Shown: positions 57,425 through 64,000 of the stretch, piece by piece | Numbering within the stretch: the stretch's first letter is position 1 | How the letters are laid out: every line of letters starts with the position of its first letter | Assembly (NCBI GenBank): GCA_030526405.1 | Contig: JAUNCZ010000005.1 | Location: forward strand, 17,289-81,288 | From: Lachnospiraceae bacterium | GTDB lineage: Bacteria; Bacillota; Clostridia; Lachnospirales; Lachnospiraceae | DNA length: 64,000 nt | Direction: 5' to 3' | Made by a program: the position numbers and the translations under genes | The notes under the pieces: generated by a model | The model's input: only the letters and a program-made list of their open reading frames with translations | Databases searched by the model: none | Told to the model about the DNA's origin: nothing

Positions 57425-58519
57425 TCACCACTGATTTTTCAGCAGTTCCTTCTCAAGCTGCTCGTAATCATAGTCACGCTGATGGAAATTATGGAACCGG
57501 TTGGGTGCCGGAGCAGCCTTTCCTGGCTCCTTCTCGGCGGTGGACTTCTTCTTCCGGGCTGCCTGGTAGCGCTCATCCTCCTTCTCCACATCCTTCATGG
57601 TGCGGATGTTCTGCTTTTTCCAGTTGGAGAGGATTCCCTCAGCGTAGGCAAAGCTGCTGCCCCCTGTCTTTGTTACCGTGCGCTTGCAGGCCTCCAGTAC
57701 CAGGGGAAGCTCGAAGCCGTATTCATTGAGCCAGCGGTCAATATATTCCATCTCGGCAGGAATGGGTTTTCTGTTGCCGATGCCGAAGGCATTCAGAACG
57801 GAGAAATATTCCTTGCGGATGGTGGAGCTGCCCTCCTTGGCATCCTTCACGGAGGTAAAACCGGATCTGTGCCACTCCAGCCCCACTTTCTGAATATAGT
57901 GGATGCTGGTCTTCTGGTGCAGGACACAGTACTCGATCAGATACTCCAGAAGGTCTGCTGACATGTGCAGTGTATCATAGAAATACAGAATGCAGGAGAT
58001 ATCCGTATGACTCAGTGGTCTGTTCAGATAGGTTTCTGCCACATACAGGATCTGCTGAACCTCTGCATTTTCCTCCTTCAGTGAGTGGATCTTATCCAGT
58101 GAAAGATAGATGGCAGGATCCTCTTTGTCATCCGGGGCAGAGGTCTGTTTCCCGGCAGAAGAAGACGGAATACCCTCAGGGGTTGCAGCTGGAGCGGGAT
58201 CCGGAACAGCGGTGTCCGGCGTATCTCCCGGTTCCCTGAAGGCCAGTGCTTTCAGGGTTTCACCCTCCATCTCCAGAATCAGATACCCTTCGCCGGCCCA
58301 GTAGGAGAGGGCACGGAGTACGTTCTTTTCTGTGCAGGCAAAAACGTCTGCAATGGAGGAAAGGGTCAGTTCTCTTTCCGGATGATGCAGCGAGCTGAGA
58401 AGATAGATGTATATTTTTACAAAATCACCGTTGGCTCTGGGCATGGCCTCTTCAATGAAGGAATCAGGAAGAAGGGTGGTGGCCACAGAACGGCGGTCCG
58501 ATAAATGTACAGATTGCAT
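57425..58519 (-). CDS. DnaD-domain replication initiation protein
   Basis: About 364 residues. The N-terminal winged-helix-like region (about 15-95: IYIYLLSSLHH..LTLSSIADVFACTEKNVLRAL) and the C-terminal DnaD domain, with YAEGILSNWKKQNI near residue 300, are the two parts of DnaD/DnaB proteins, which remodel origin DNA with DnaI. The middle has a low-complexity Pro/Ala stretch. Start at ATG 58519 (AAGGG 6 bases upstream). The longer in-frame GTG at 58594 lies inside the -10 region and upstream of the predicted transcript start, so it is rejected. Confidence 0.85.
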   Translation of the reverse strand: MQSVHLSDRRSVATTLLPDSFIEEAMPRANGDFVKIYIYLLSSLHHPERELTLSSIADVFACTEKNVLRALSYWAGEGYLILEMEGETLKALAFREPGDTPDTAVPDPAPAATPEGIPSSSAGKQTSAPDDKEDPAIYLSLDKIHSLKEENAEVQQILYVAETYLNRPLSHTDISCILYFYDTLHMSADLLEYLIEYCVLHQKTSIHYIQKVGLEWHRSGFTSVKDAKEGSSTIRKEYFSVLNAFGIGNRKPIPAEMEYIDRWLNEYGFELPLVLEACKRTVTKTGGSSFAYAEGILSNWKKQNIRTMKDVEKEDERYQAARKKKSTAEKEPGKAAPAPNRFHNFHQRDYDYEQLEKELLKNQW

Positions 58520-58594
58520 GATCATTCCCTTATCCGGGGTACACCAGAGGCGATTCTGCGCCAGCGGATAGAACCCCATTCTTATAGTATTCAC

Positions 58595-58623
58595 AGTATA
58601 ACACAGGATAATTCTTCTGAGAA
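58595..58623 (-). promoter_or_regulatory. Promoter of dnaD-dnaI-prs (minus strand)
   Basis: On the minus strand TTCTCA, 17-bp spacer, TATACT (58595-58600), about 75 bases upstream of the ATG at 58519. Confidence 0.5.
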
Positions 58624-58679
58624 CAGAAAGTTTTGCACAGCCCTCTGGCTGTGGAATTCCTGAGAAAGTGGATTGGAAG

Positions 58680-58873
58680 TGTGGAAAATGTGGATAAAGT
58701 GAACAAACAGAAAAATCAAAGGGGAAAAAATCAGGAAAACCCCTGTATTTATAAGGTTTTTTTCATTTTCCGGAAAAGGGAAGCTTTGTGGAAAAAAAGT
58801 GGATAAAGTGGTAAAAAAATCCACAGGGCCAAGAGCACAAAAATGTGCATAACCCTGTGGATAATGTGGATAA
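58680..58873 (-). promoter_or_regulatory. DnaA-box cluster
   Basis: On the minus strand TTATCCACA (the DnaA box) is exact at 58689-58697, 58856-58864 and 58865-58873, with TTATGCACA at 58844-58852 and TTATCCACT at 58798-58806. Two TTTTCCACA near-matches are at 58680-58688 and 58787-58795. All point the same way. Between them (58699-58780) is an A/T-rich stretch. The last box touches the murC stop codon, and the cluster sits upstream of the dnaD operon. It may mark a DnaA-controlled promoter or DnaA-binding locus. Confidence 0.75.
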
Positions 58874-60253
58874 CTACATGCCAAGAAGCATTTCGCCAAT
58901 ATTTACAACGTCTCCCGCCCCCATAGTTATCAACAAATCTCCTGGGGAACAATTTTTCAGCAGGAAGGTCTCAATCTCATCAAAGGTAGGCAGATACCAG
59001 CATTCACAGCCCTTCTCAAGGATCAGCTCACGAAGATCATCGGAGGAGATTCCAAGGGTGTCTGTTTCCCGGGCGGCATAGATCTCAGCCAGCACCACGT
59101 GATCCGCCAGAGAAAGCGCCTCGGCAAATTCAGGAAGCAGAGCCTTGGTTCTGGTGTAGGTGTGAGGCTGGAATACGCACCAGAGCTCGCGGTGTGGATA
59201 GTTGGCAGCTGCTTTTAAGGTTGCTGCGATCTCTGTGGGGTGATGGGCGTAATCATCGATGATGGTCACATCACCCACCTTGCCCTTATACTGGAAACGG
59301 CGGTCTGTGCCCCGGAATTCCTGAAGTCCCCTGCGGACAGCCTCTGTATCCAGACCCATATGACAGGCCAGAGCGATGGCAGAGAGGGCGTTGGATACAT
59401 TGTGGATACCAGGCACGGAAAGGGAGAAGTGTCCGATCTCCTCTCCGTTTCTGAGAGCGGTGAAGGAGCCGTAACCCATCTCATTAAAGGAAACATCCTT
59501 TGCCTGGAATTCAGCCGATGCCTTCAGGCCATAGGTGAGAACCTGACAGGGAAGATCCCTGGTGATCTCCTCATAGCGGTCTGTGTCAGCATTGATGATC
59601 AGCGCTCCGTCCTCCGGCAGCAGCTGGGCAAATTTGCGGAAGGAATCATAGATATCCTCCAGATCTCTGAAGAAGTCCAGATGATCCGCATCCACGTTCA
59701 GGATAATGCTGATTTTCGGGAAGAAGCTGTGATAGCTGTTGGTGTATTCACAGGCCTCAGTCAGGAAGGTGCCGGACTGTCCCACCCGGATGTTGCCTCC
59801 GATGGAGGGGAGGATTCCACCCACGGAAATGGTGGGGTCTGCATCGCAGGCCAGAAGGATATGTGACACCATGGAGGTGGTGGTTGTCTTTCCATGGGTT
59901 CCTGCCACTGCAATGGGAGTCTCATAGTTTTTCATCATCTGTCCCAGCAGCTCTGCTCTTGTGAGCATGGGGATTCCCTTAGCTACACAGGCTGCATATT
60001 CAGGGTTGTCAGGATGGATCGCAGCTGTGTAAACCACAGCGTCCAGATCATCGGTGATATTTTCCGCAGCCTGAGGATAATGGATCACAGCACCTCTGGC
60101 GGCCAGCTCCCTTGTGAGAGCACTTTCTTTTGCATCGGAGCCGGATACTGTGAAGCCTCTCTCCAGGAGCACCTCTGCCAGTCCGCTCATACTGATACCG
60201 CCGATTCCAATAAAATGAATATGGATCGGCTGGTCAAAATAAATTTTATACAT
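58874..60253 (-). CDS. murC: UDP-N-acetylmuramate-L-alanine ligase
   Basis: First amino-acid ligase of peptidoglycan synthesis. 459 residues: Rossmann start HFIGIGGISMSGLAE, ATP loop GTHGKTTT (118-125), EACEYTNSYH, NVDADHLDFF, and C-terminal DDYAHHPTEI and FQPHTYTRT. It is 25 kb from the other mur genes in the window. Its promoter is at 60329-60357 and AGAAGGAA precedes the ATG. The 3' end runs straight into the DnaA-box cluster. Confidence 0.96.
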   Translation of the reverse strand: MYKIYFDQPIHIHFIGIGGISMSGLAEVLLERGFTVSGSDAKESALTRELAARGAVIHYPQAAENITDDLDAVVYTAAIHPDNPEYAACVAKGIPMLTRAELLGQMMKNYETPIAVAGTHGKTTTTSMVSHILLACDADPTISVGGILPSIGGNIRVGQSGTFLTEACEYTNSYHSFFPKISIILNVDADHLDFFRDLEDIYDSFRKFAQLLPEDGALIINADTDRYEEITRDLPCQVLTYGLKASAEFQAKDVSFNEMGYGSFTALRNGEEIGHFSLSVPGIHNVSNALSAIALACHMGLDTEAVRRGLQEFRGTDRRFQYKGKVGDVTIIDDYAHHPTEIAATLKAAANYPHRELWCVFQPHTYTRTKALLPEFAEALSLADHVVLAEIYAARETDTLGISSDDLRELILEKGCECWYLPTFDEIETFLLKNCSPGDLLITMGAGDVVNIGEMLLGM

Positions 60254-60282
60254 AATATATTTCCTTCTGTTTGTTGTTTTCA

Positions 60283-60300
60283 GAAATGCATTGGCATTTC
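60283..60300. other. Hairpin in the murC 5' leader
   Basis: GAAATGC (60283-60289) pairs with GCATTTC (60294-60300) around ATTG, inside the murC leader about 30-45 bases before the start. No T tract; role unclear. Confidence 0.4.
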
Positions 60301-60328
60301 CGGTTGTATTACAGGTTCTGCGTCAGTA

Positions 60329-60357
60329 ATTATACCCCCTTTTTCTGTAAAACTCAA
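60329..60357 (-). promoter_or_regulatory. Promoter of murC
   Basis: On the minus strand TTGAGT (60352-60357), 17-bp spacer, perfect TATAAT (60329-60334). Confidence 0.7.
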
Positions 60358-60448
60358 GAATACAGGGAAAACAGACGTTTTACAGAAAGAATCAGATTGT
60401 GAGGAATTACTGATAATCATTCTTTACTAATGAGAAATGTAAAAAATA

Positions 60449-60477
60449 TACACAATTAACAGGAAATATGCTATAAT
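60449..60477 (+). promoter_or_regulatory. Promoter of glgC-glgD
   Basis: TACACA (60449-60454), 17-bp spacer, perfect TATAAT (60472-60477), about 27 bases upstream of the ATG. Confidence 0.6.
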
Positions 60478-60510
60478 TTGTTTTATCAAAATTTACTAAG
60501 AGGTGATGGC

Positions 60511-61785
60511 ATGGTTAAAAAAGAGATGATTGCCATGCTGCTGGCAGGTGGTCAGGGAAGCAGACTCGGAGTCCTGACTGAAAAGGTTGCAAAACCTGCA
60601 GTGGCATTTGGCGGCAAATACCGTATTATTGATTTTCCTCTCAGCAACTGCATCAACTCTGGCGTTGATACAGTCGGTGTTCTTACCCAGTACCAGCCGC
60701 TTCGGCTGAACAGCCATATCGGCATCGGTATTCCGTGGGATCTCGATAAAAATGTTGGAGGTGTATCTGTTCTTCCACCATATGAGAAGAGTGCAAACAG
60801 TGAGTGGTACACAGGTACTGCCAATGCGATTCTTCAGAATATGGCATATATGGATTCCTTTAATCCGGACTATGTGCTGATTCTGTCAGGTGATCATATT
60901 TACAAGATGGATTACGAGGTAATGCTTGATTACCATAAGGCGAATAAAGCGGATCTTACTGTGGCCTGCATGCCTGTTCCAATGGAGGAGGCAAGCCGCT
61001 TTGGTGTTATGATCACAGATGAGACCGGACGTATCACGGATTTTGAGGAAAAACCGGAGAATCCGAGAAGTAATCTGGCTTCTATGGGAATTTATATCTT
61101 CAGCTGGAAGCTGCTTAGAGAGTCCCTTCTGGCACTGAAGACTCAGCCGAATCTTGACTTCGGCAAACATATTCTTCCTTATTGCCGTGACAACGGAAAA
61201 CGTCTGTTTGCCTATGAGTTCAATGGCTACTGGAAGGATGTAGGAACTCTGGGATCCTATTGGGAAGCAAATATGGAGCTCATCGATATTATCCCTGAAT
61301 TCAATCTTTATGAGGAGTTCTGGAAGATCTATACAAAGGGCGATATCATCCGTCCTCAGTACATCTCTTCCGAGGCTACCATTGACAGATGTATTATTGG
61401 CGAGGGTGCAGAAATCTACGGTTCTGTTTCCAACTCTGTGATCGGAATGGGCGTTGAGATCGGAGAGGGTACAGTGATCCGGGATTCCATCATCATGAGC
61501 CATACCAGGATCGGTGCAAACTGCCTGATTGAGAAGGGTATTGTTGCTGAGAATGTTGAGGTGGGCAACAATGTTCAGATCGGTGTGGGAGAAGAGGCTC
61601 CGAACGTTTATAAACCGGCTGTATATGGCTGGGGTCTGGCGACTATCGGTGAAAATACTGTGATTCCTGATGATGTGAAGATCGGTAAAAACACCTGTAT
61701 CTCCGGTGTTACCACTGCAGAGGATTATCCTGATGGAATGCTTCCGGGCGGTGGTGCGATTCTTAAGAAGGAGGACGGTGAATAA
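60511..61785 (+). CDS. glgC: Glucose-1-phosphate adenylyltransferase (catalytic)
   Basis: Makes ADP-glucose from glucose-1-P and ATP for glycogen. 424 residues. Nucleotide loop [10 protein letters not shown] (11-20), [15 protein letters not shown], and the substrate segment [10 protein letters not shown] are present; the C-terminal left-handed beta helix with its hexapeptide repeats (about 290-400) is complete. ATG 60511 follows AAGAGGTG by 5-6 bases, so an in-frame start at 60478 is rejected. The paralogous glgD begins 2 bases after its stop. Confidence 0.95.
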   Translation: MVKKEMIAMLLAGGQGSRLGVLTEKVAKPAVAFGGKYRIIDFPLSNCINSGVDTVGVLTQYQPLRLNSHIGIGIPWDLDKNVGGVSVLPPYEKSANSEWYTGTANAILQNMAYMDSFNPDYVLILSGDHIYKMDYEVMLDYHKANKADLTVACMPVPMEEASRFGVMITDETGRITDFEEKPENPRSNLASMGIYIFSWKLLRESLLALKTQPNLDFGKHILPYCRDNGKRLFAYEFNGYWKDVGTLGSYWEANMELIDIIPEFNLYEEFWKIYTKGDIIRPQYISSEATIDRCIIGEGAEIYGSVSNSVIGMGVEIGEGTVIRDSIIMSHTRIGANCLIEKGIVAENVEVGNNVQIGVGEEAPNVYKPAVYGWGLATIGENTVIPDDVKIGKNTCISGVTTAEDYPDGMLPGGGAILKKEDGE

Positions 61786-61787
61786 AT

Positions 61788-62903
61788 ATGAGAGCAATAG
61801 GAATTATTCTTGCCGGCGGAAACAGCAGCAGAATGGGTGCCCTTTCAGATAAGAGAGCAGTGGCAGCCATGCCTGTGGCAGGTGCCTATCGAAGCATCGA
61901 TTTTGCGCTGAGCAACATGACCAATTCGCATATTCAGAAGGTTGCTGTTCTTACCCAGTACAATGCAAGATCCCTGAATGAGCATCTGATGTCCTCTAAA
62001 TGGTGGAACTTTGGACGTAAACAGGGTGGCCTGTATGTATTTACGCCAACCGTAACTGCAGAGAGCAGCTGGTGGTACAGAGGTACCGCTGACGCCATCT
62101 ATCAGAATATCAAATGGCTGAAAGAGAGTCATGAGCCATATGTTGTGATCGCTTCCGGTGACGGAATCTATAAGATGGATTACAACAAGGTACTGGAGTA
62201 CCATATTTCAAAACGGGCAGATGTTACCATTGTGTGTACAGAGTGTCCGGAGAATGACTGCACACGTTTCGGTGTGCTGAAGATGAATGAGGATAACAGA
62301 ATCGAGGAGTTCGAAGAGAAGCCTATGGTTTCCTCCTCCAACATCATTTCCACCGGTATCTACGTAATTCGTCGTCGTCTCCTTATTGAGATGGTGGAGC
62401 GTTGTGCCCAGGAAAATCGTCACGATCTTGTACAGGATATCTTCATTCGTTACAAGAATCTGAAGAGAATCTATGGCTACAAAATTGATGAGTACTGGAG
62501 CAATATTGCAACAGTGGATTCCTTCTTCAAGACCAATATGGATTTCCTGAAACCTGAGGTGAGAAAGTACTTCTTCGGTGATTCCTGGGGAATCTACTCC
62601 AAGATTGATGATCTTCCACCAGCAAAATACAATCCAGGATCTCTTGTTAAGAACAGTCTGGTCTCCAGCGGCTGCATCATCAACGGAACAGTGGAGAATT
62701 CTGTTCTGTTCAAGGATGTATTTGTTGGCAACAACTGTGTGATCAAGAATTCCATTATTCTGAATAATGTATACCTTGGAGATAATACCCACATTGAAAA
62801 CTGTATCGTTGAGAGCAACGATACCATTCGTGCCAACTCCTATCACAACGGAGAGGACGGAATCAAGGTGGTTGTAGAGAAGAATGAGAGATATGCCATC
62901 TGA
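61788..62903 (+). CDS. glgD: Glucose-1-phosphate adenylyltransferase GlgD-type subunit
   Basis: Non- or weakly catalytic partner that modulates GlgC in Firmicutes. 371 residues, about 50 shorter than GlgC. The start ILAGGNSSRMG keeps a glycine-rich loop, but the usual Gly-x-Gly-(S/T)-R-L becomes NSSRMG, and KRAVAAMPVAGAYRSIDF replaces [15 protein letters not shown]. The beta-helix end is shortened. Directly coupled to glgC. The branching enzyme and synthase genes are not in this window. Confidence 0.93.
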   Translation: MRAIGIILAGGNSSRMGALSDKRAVAAMPVAGAYRSIDFALSNMTNSHIQKVAVLTQYNARSLNEHLMSSKWWNFGRKQGGLYVFTPTVTAESSWWYRGTADAIYQNIKWLKESHEPYVVIASGDGIYKMDYNKVLEYHISKRADVTIVCTECPENDCTRFGVLKMNEDNRIEEFEEKPMVSSSNIISTGIYVIRRRLLIEMVERCAQENRHDLVQDIFIRYKNLKRIYGYKIDEYWSNIATVDSFFKTNMDFLKPEVRKYFFGDSWGIYSKIDDLPPAKYNPGSLVKNSLVSSGCIINGTVENSVLFKDVFVGNNCVIKNSIILNNVYLGDNTHIENCIVESNDTIRANSYHNGEDGIKVVVEKNERYAI

Positions 62904-62926
62904 TTTCTTCGAAATATGACAGGTAG

Positions 62927-62975
62927 AAAGCAGCAGGGCTGCCGGAAAATTTCCGGCAGCCCTGTTGCACTTTGT
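62927..62975 (+). terminator. Terminator after glgD
   Basis: AGGGCTGCCGGAAA pairs with TTTCCGGCAGCCCT (about 62935-62963), followed by a moderate T run (TTGCACTTTG). Confidence 0.75.
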
Positions 62976-63053
62976 TCCGTTTCTTCTTTTGTTTTTCCTC
63001 CGTTCGTGGTATTGTATCAGGGAAATAGAAGATCGGAGGCAGGAGGTTTCAGG

Positions 63054-64000
63054 ATGAGATTACCGATAGAGTTTCAGGATAGAATGAAAAGATTGCTGGG
63101 GGAGGAATATGAGGCATTTCTCTCCGGTTATGAACATACAAGACAGTTTGGACTTCGTCTGAACACCATGCGAATGTCTGAGGAGGAGTTTGAGAAGATC
63201 TGTCCTTTCCCTGTGGAGAGAATCCCCTGGATCAGAAACGGGTACTCCTATGGGGAGGGGGTATTGCCTGCCCGTCATCCCTGGTATGCAGCGGGAGTCT
63301 ATTATCTCCAGGAGCCAAGTGCCATGACACCGGCAAGCCGGCTTCCTGTTTATCCCGGAGAGCGTGTGCTGGATCTCTGTGCAGCGCCCGGAGGAAAGGC
63401 CACTGCTCTGGCAGCGGCCCTTCAGGGAAAGGGAGTGTTGGTGGCCAACGATATCAGTGCCTCCAGATGCAAGGCGCTTCTTCGGAATCTGGAATTGTTC
63501 GGAGCGGACAATGTCTTTGTGACAAATGAAACACCAGAGCGTCTGGCTGAGGTGTTCGGTGGATTTTTTGATAAGATTCTGGTGGATGCCCCCTGCTCCG
63601 GAGAGGGCATGTTTCGAAAATCCCAGGAGGTGGCAGATGACTGGAGTCCGGAGAAGGTGGAGTATTTTGCCAGCCAGCAGAGAATCATTCTGAAAAGTGC
63701 AGCAGCGATGCTTCGACCGGGAGGACTTCTCCTCTACTCCACCTGCACCTTCGCTCCTCAGGAGGATGAGGGTACCGTGCAGTGGTTTCTTGAGCAGGAG
63801 CCCCGGATGCGTATTCAGAAAATGGAGCCCTACCAGGGCTTTGGTCAGGGAAGACCGGACTGGATCGGTTCAGACAGAGAGGAACTGAAGGACTGTGTAC
63901 GAATCTGGCCCCACAAGATGCACGGGGAGGGACATTTTCTGACTTTGTTTAAAAAGGAGTCAGAGGGTGAGCTGGAATCTGTTCCTGAGATGGCAATTCC
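63054..64000 (+). CDS. rsmF: RsmF-type rRNA m5C methyltransferase (partial)
   Basis: SAM-dependent m5C methyltransferase of the NOL1/NOP2/Sun family; RsmF targets 16S rRNA C1407. The first 315 residues are visible, and the frame is open to the window edge; the C-terminal RNA-binding part is cut off. SAM loop DLCAAPGGKA (about 106-115), catalytic PCSGEGMF (about 181-188) and STCTF (about 226-230) give both cysteines. GGAGG precedes the ATG by 7 bases. It could instead be an RlmI/other m5C paralogue. It is a second member beside rsmB. Confidence 0.85.
   Translation, partial: MRLPIEFQDRMKRLLGEEYEAFLSGYEHTRQFGLRLNTMRMSEEEFEKICPFPVERIPWIRNGYSYGEGVLPARHPWYAAGVYYLQEPSAMTPASRLPVYPGERVLDLCAAPGGKATALAAALQGKGVLVANDISASRCKALLRNLELFGADNVFVTNETPERLAEVFGGFFDKILVDAPCSGEGMFRKSQEVADDWSPEKVEYFASQQRIILKSAAAMLRPGGLLLYSTCTFAPQEDEGTVQWFLEQEPRMRIQKMEPYQGFGQGRPDWIGSDREELKDCVRIWPHKMHGEGHFLTLFKKESEGELESVPEMAI

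Noticed and set aside
58680..58873. Chromosomal replication origin
   Set aside because: dnaA, dnaN, rpmH and other usual origin neighbours are absent in the window, and the boxes all face one way. Kept only as a DnaA-box cluster.

Overview
The window reads as chromosomal core DNA of a Gram-positive anaerobe of the Lachnospiraceae (Clostridia). Evidence: a dcw cluster led by mraZ, the Firmicutes priA-def-fmt-rsmB-rlmN-prpC-prkC-rsgA-rpe-thiN operon, a PASTA kinase, a DnaD/DnaI-type primosome pair, a GlgC/GlgD pair, a single-chain glycyl-tRNA synthetase, TTGACA/TATAAT promoters and strong AGGAGG ribosome sites. The genus cannot be fixed by reading alone. I see no phage, insertion sequence, CRISPR array or rRNA.

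Layout. 1-255 holds a structured intergenic repeat. 265-5704: phosphoglucomutase, a CNNM/CBS membrane protein, a PfkB sugar kinase, a Nudix hydrolase and a protein that looks like a stripped-down sigma factor. 5760-6044: two tRNA-Gly genes with promoter and terminator. 6202-13051: a membrane protein, alr, purB, purA, a lipoprotein and glyS. 13061-24425: the priA-to-thiN operon joining replication restart, N-terminal formylmethionine handling, rRNA methylation, Ser/Thr phosphosignalling and ribosome assembly. 24620-25747: ychF. 25840-35046: a shortened dcw division and wall cluster (mraZ, rsmH, ftsL, PBP, mraY, murD, ftsQ, ftsZ) with a recognisable MraZ operator; ftsW and murG are missing between murD and ftsQ. 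A second copy of the structured repeat precedes ftsZ. 35083-43055: rpoB-rpoC, followed by a third, more diverged repeat region. 43078-45225: a YARHG lipid-anchored or membrane protein and a zinc-ribbon membrane protein. 45235-47137 (minus): typA. 47261-49372: dapA-dapB behind a lysine riboswitch with its own terminator. 49433-55192: a three-gene operon of unknown function. 55212-60357 (minus): prs, dnaI-like, dnaD-like and murC, with a DnaA-box cluster upstream of dnaD. 60449-62975: glgC-glgD. 63054-64000: an RsmF-type rRNA methyltransferase cut by the window end.

Most promising unknowns: (1) the operon at 49561-55137, which encodes a giant DUF5717-like repeat protein, an Hsp70/actin-fold protein whose ATP-binding signature has decayed, and a TPR protein; (2) the intergenic element at 1-251 and 33502-33734, where three helices keep their pairing while the bases change; (3) the DnaA-box cluster at 58680-58873 beside the primosome genes; (4) the sigma-like protein at 4958-5704, which lacks promoter-recognition regions.
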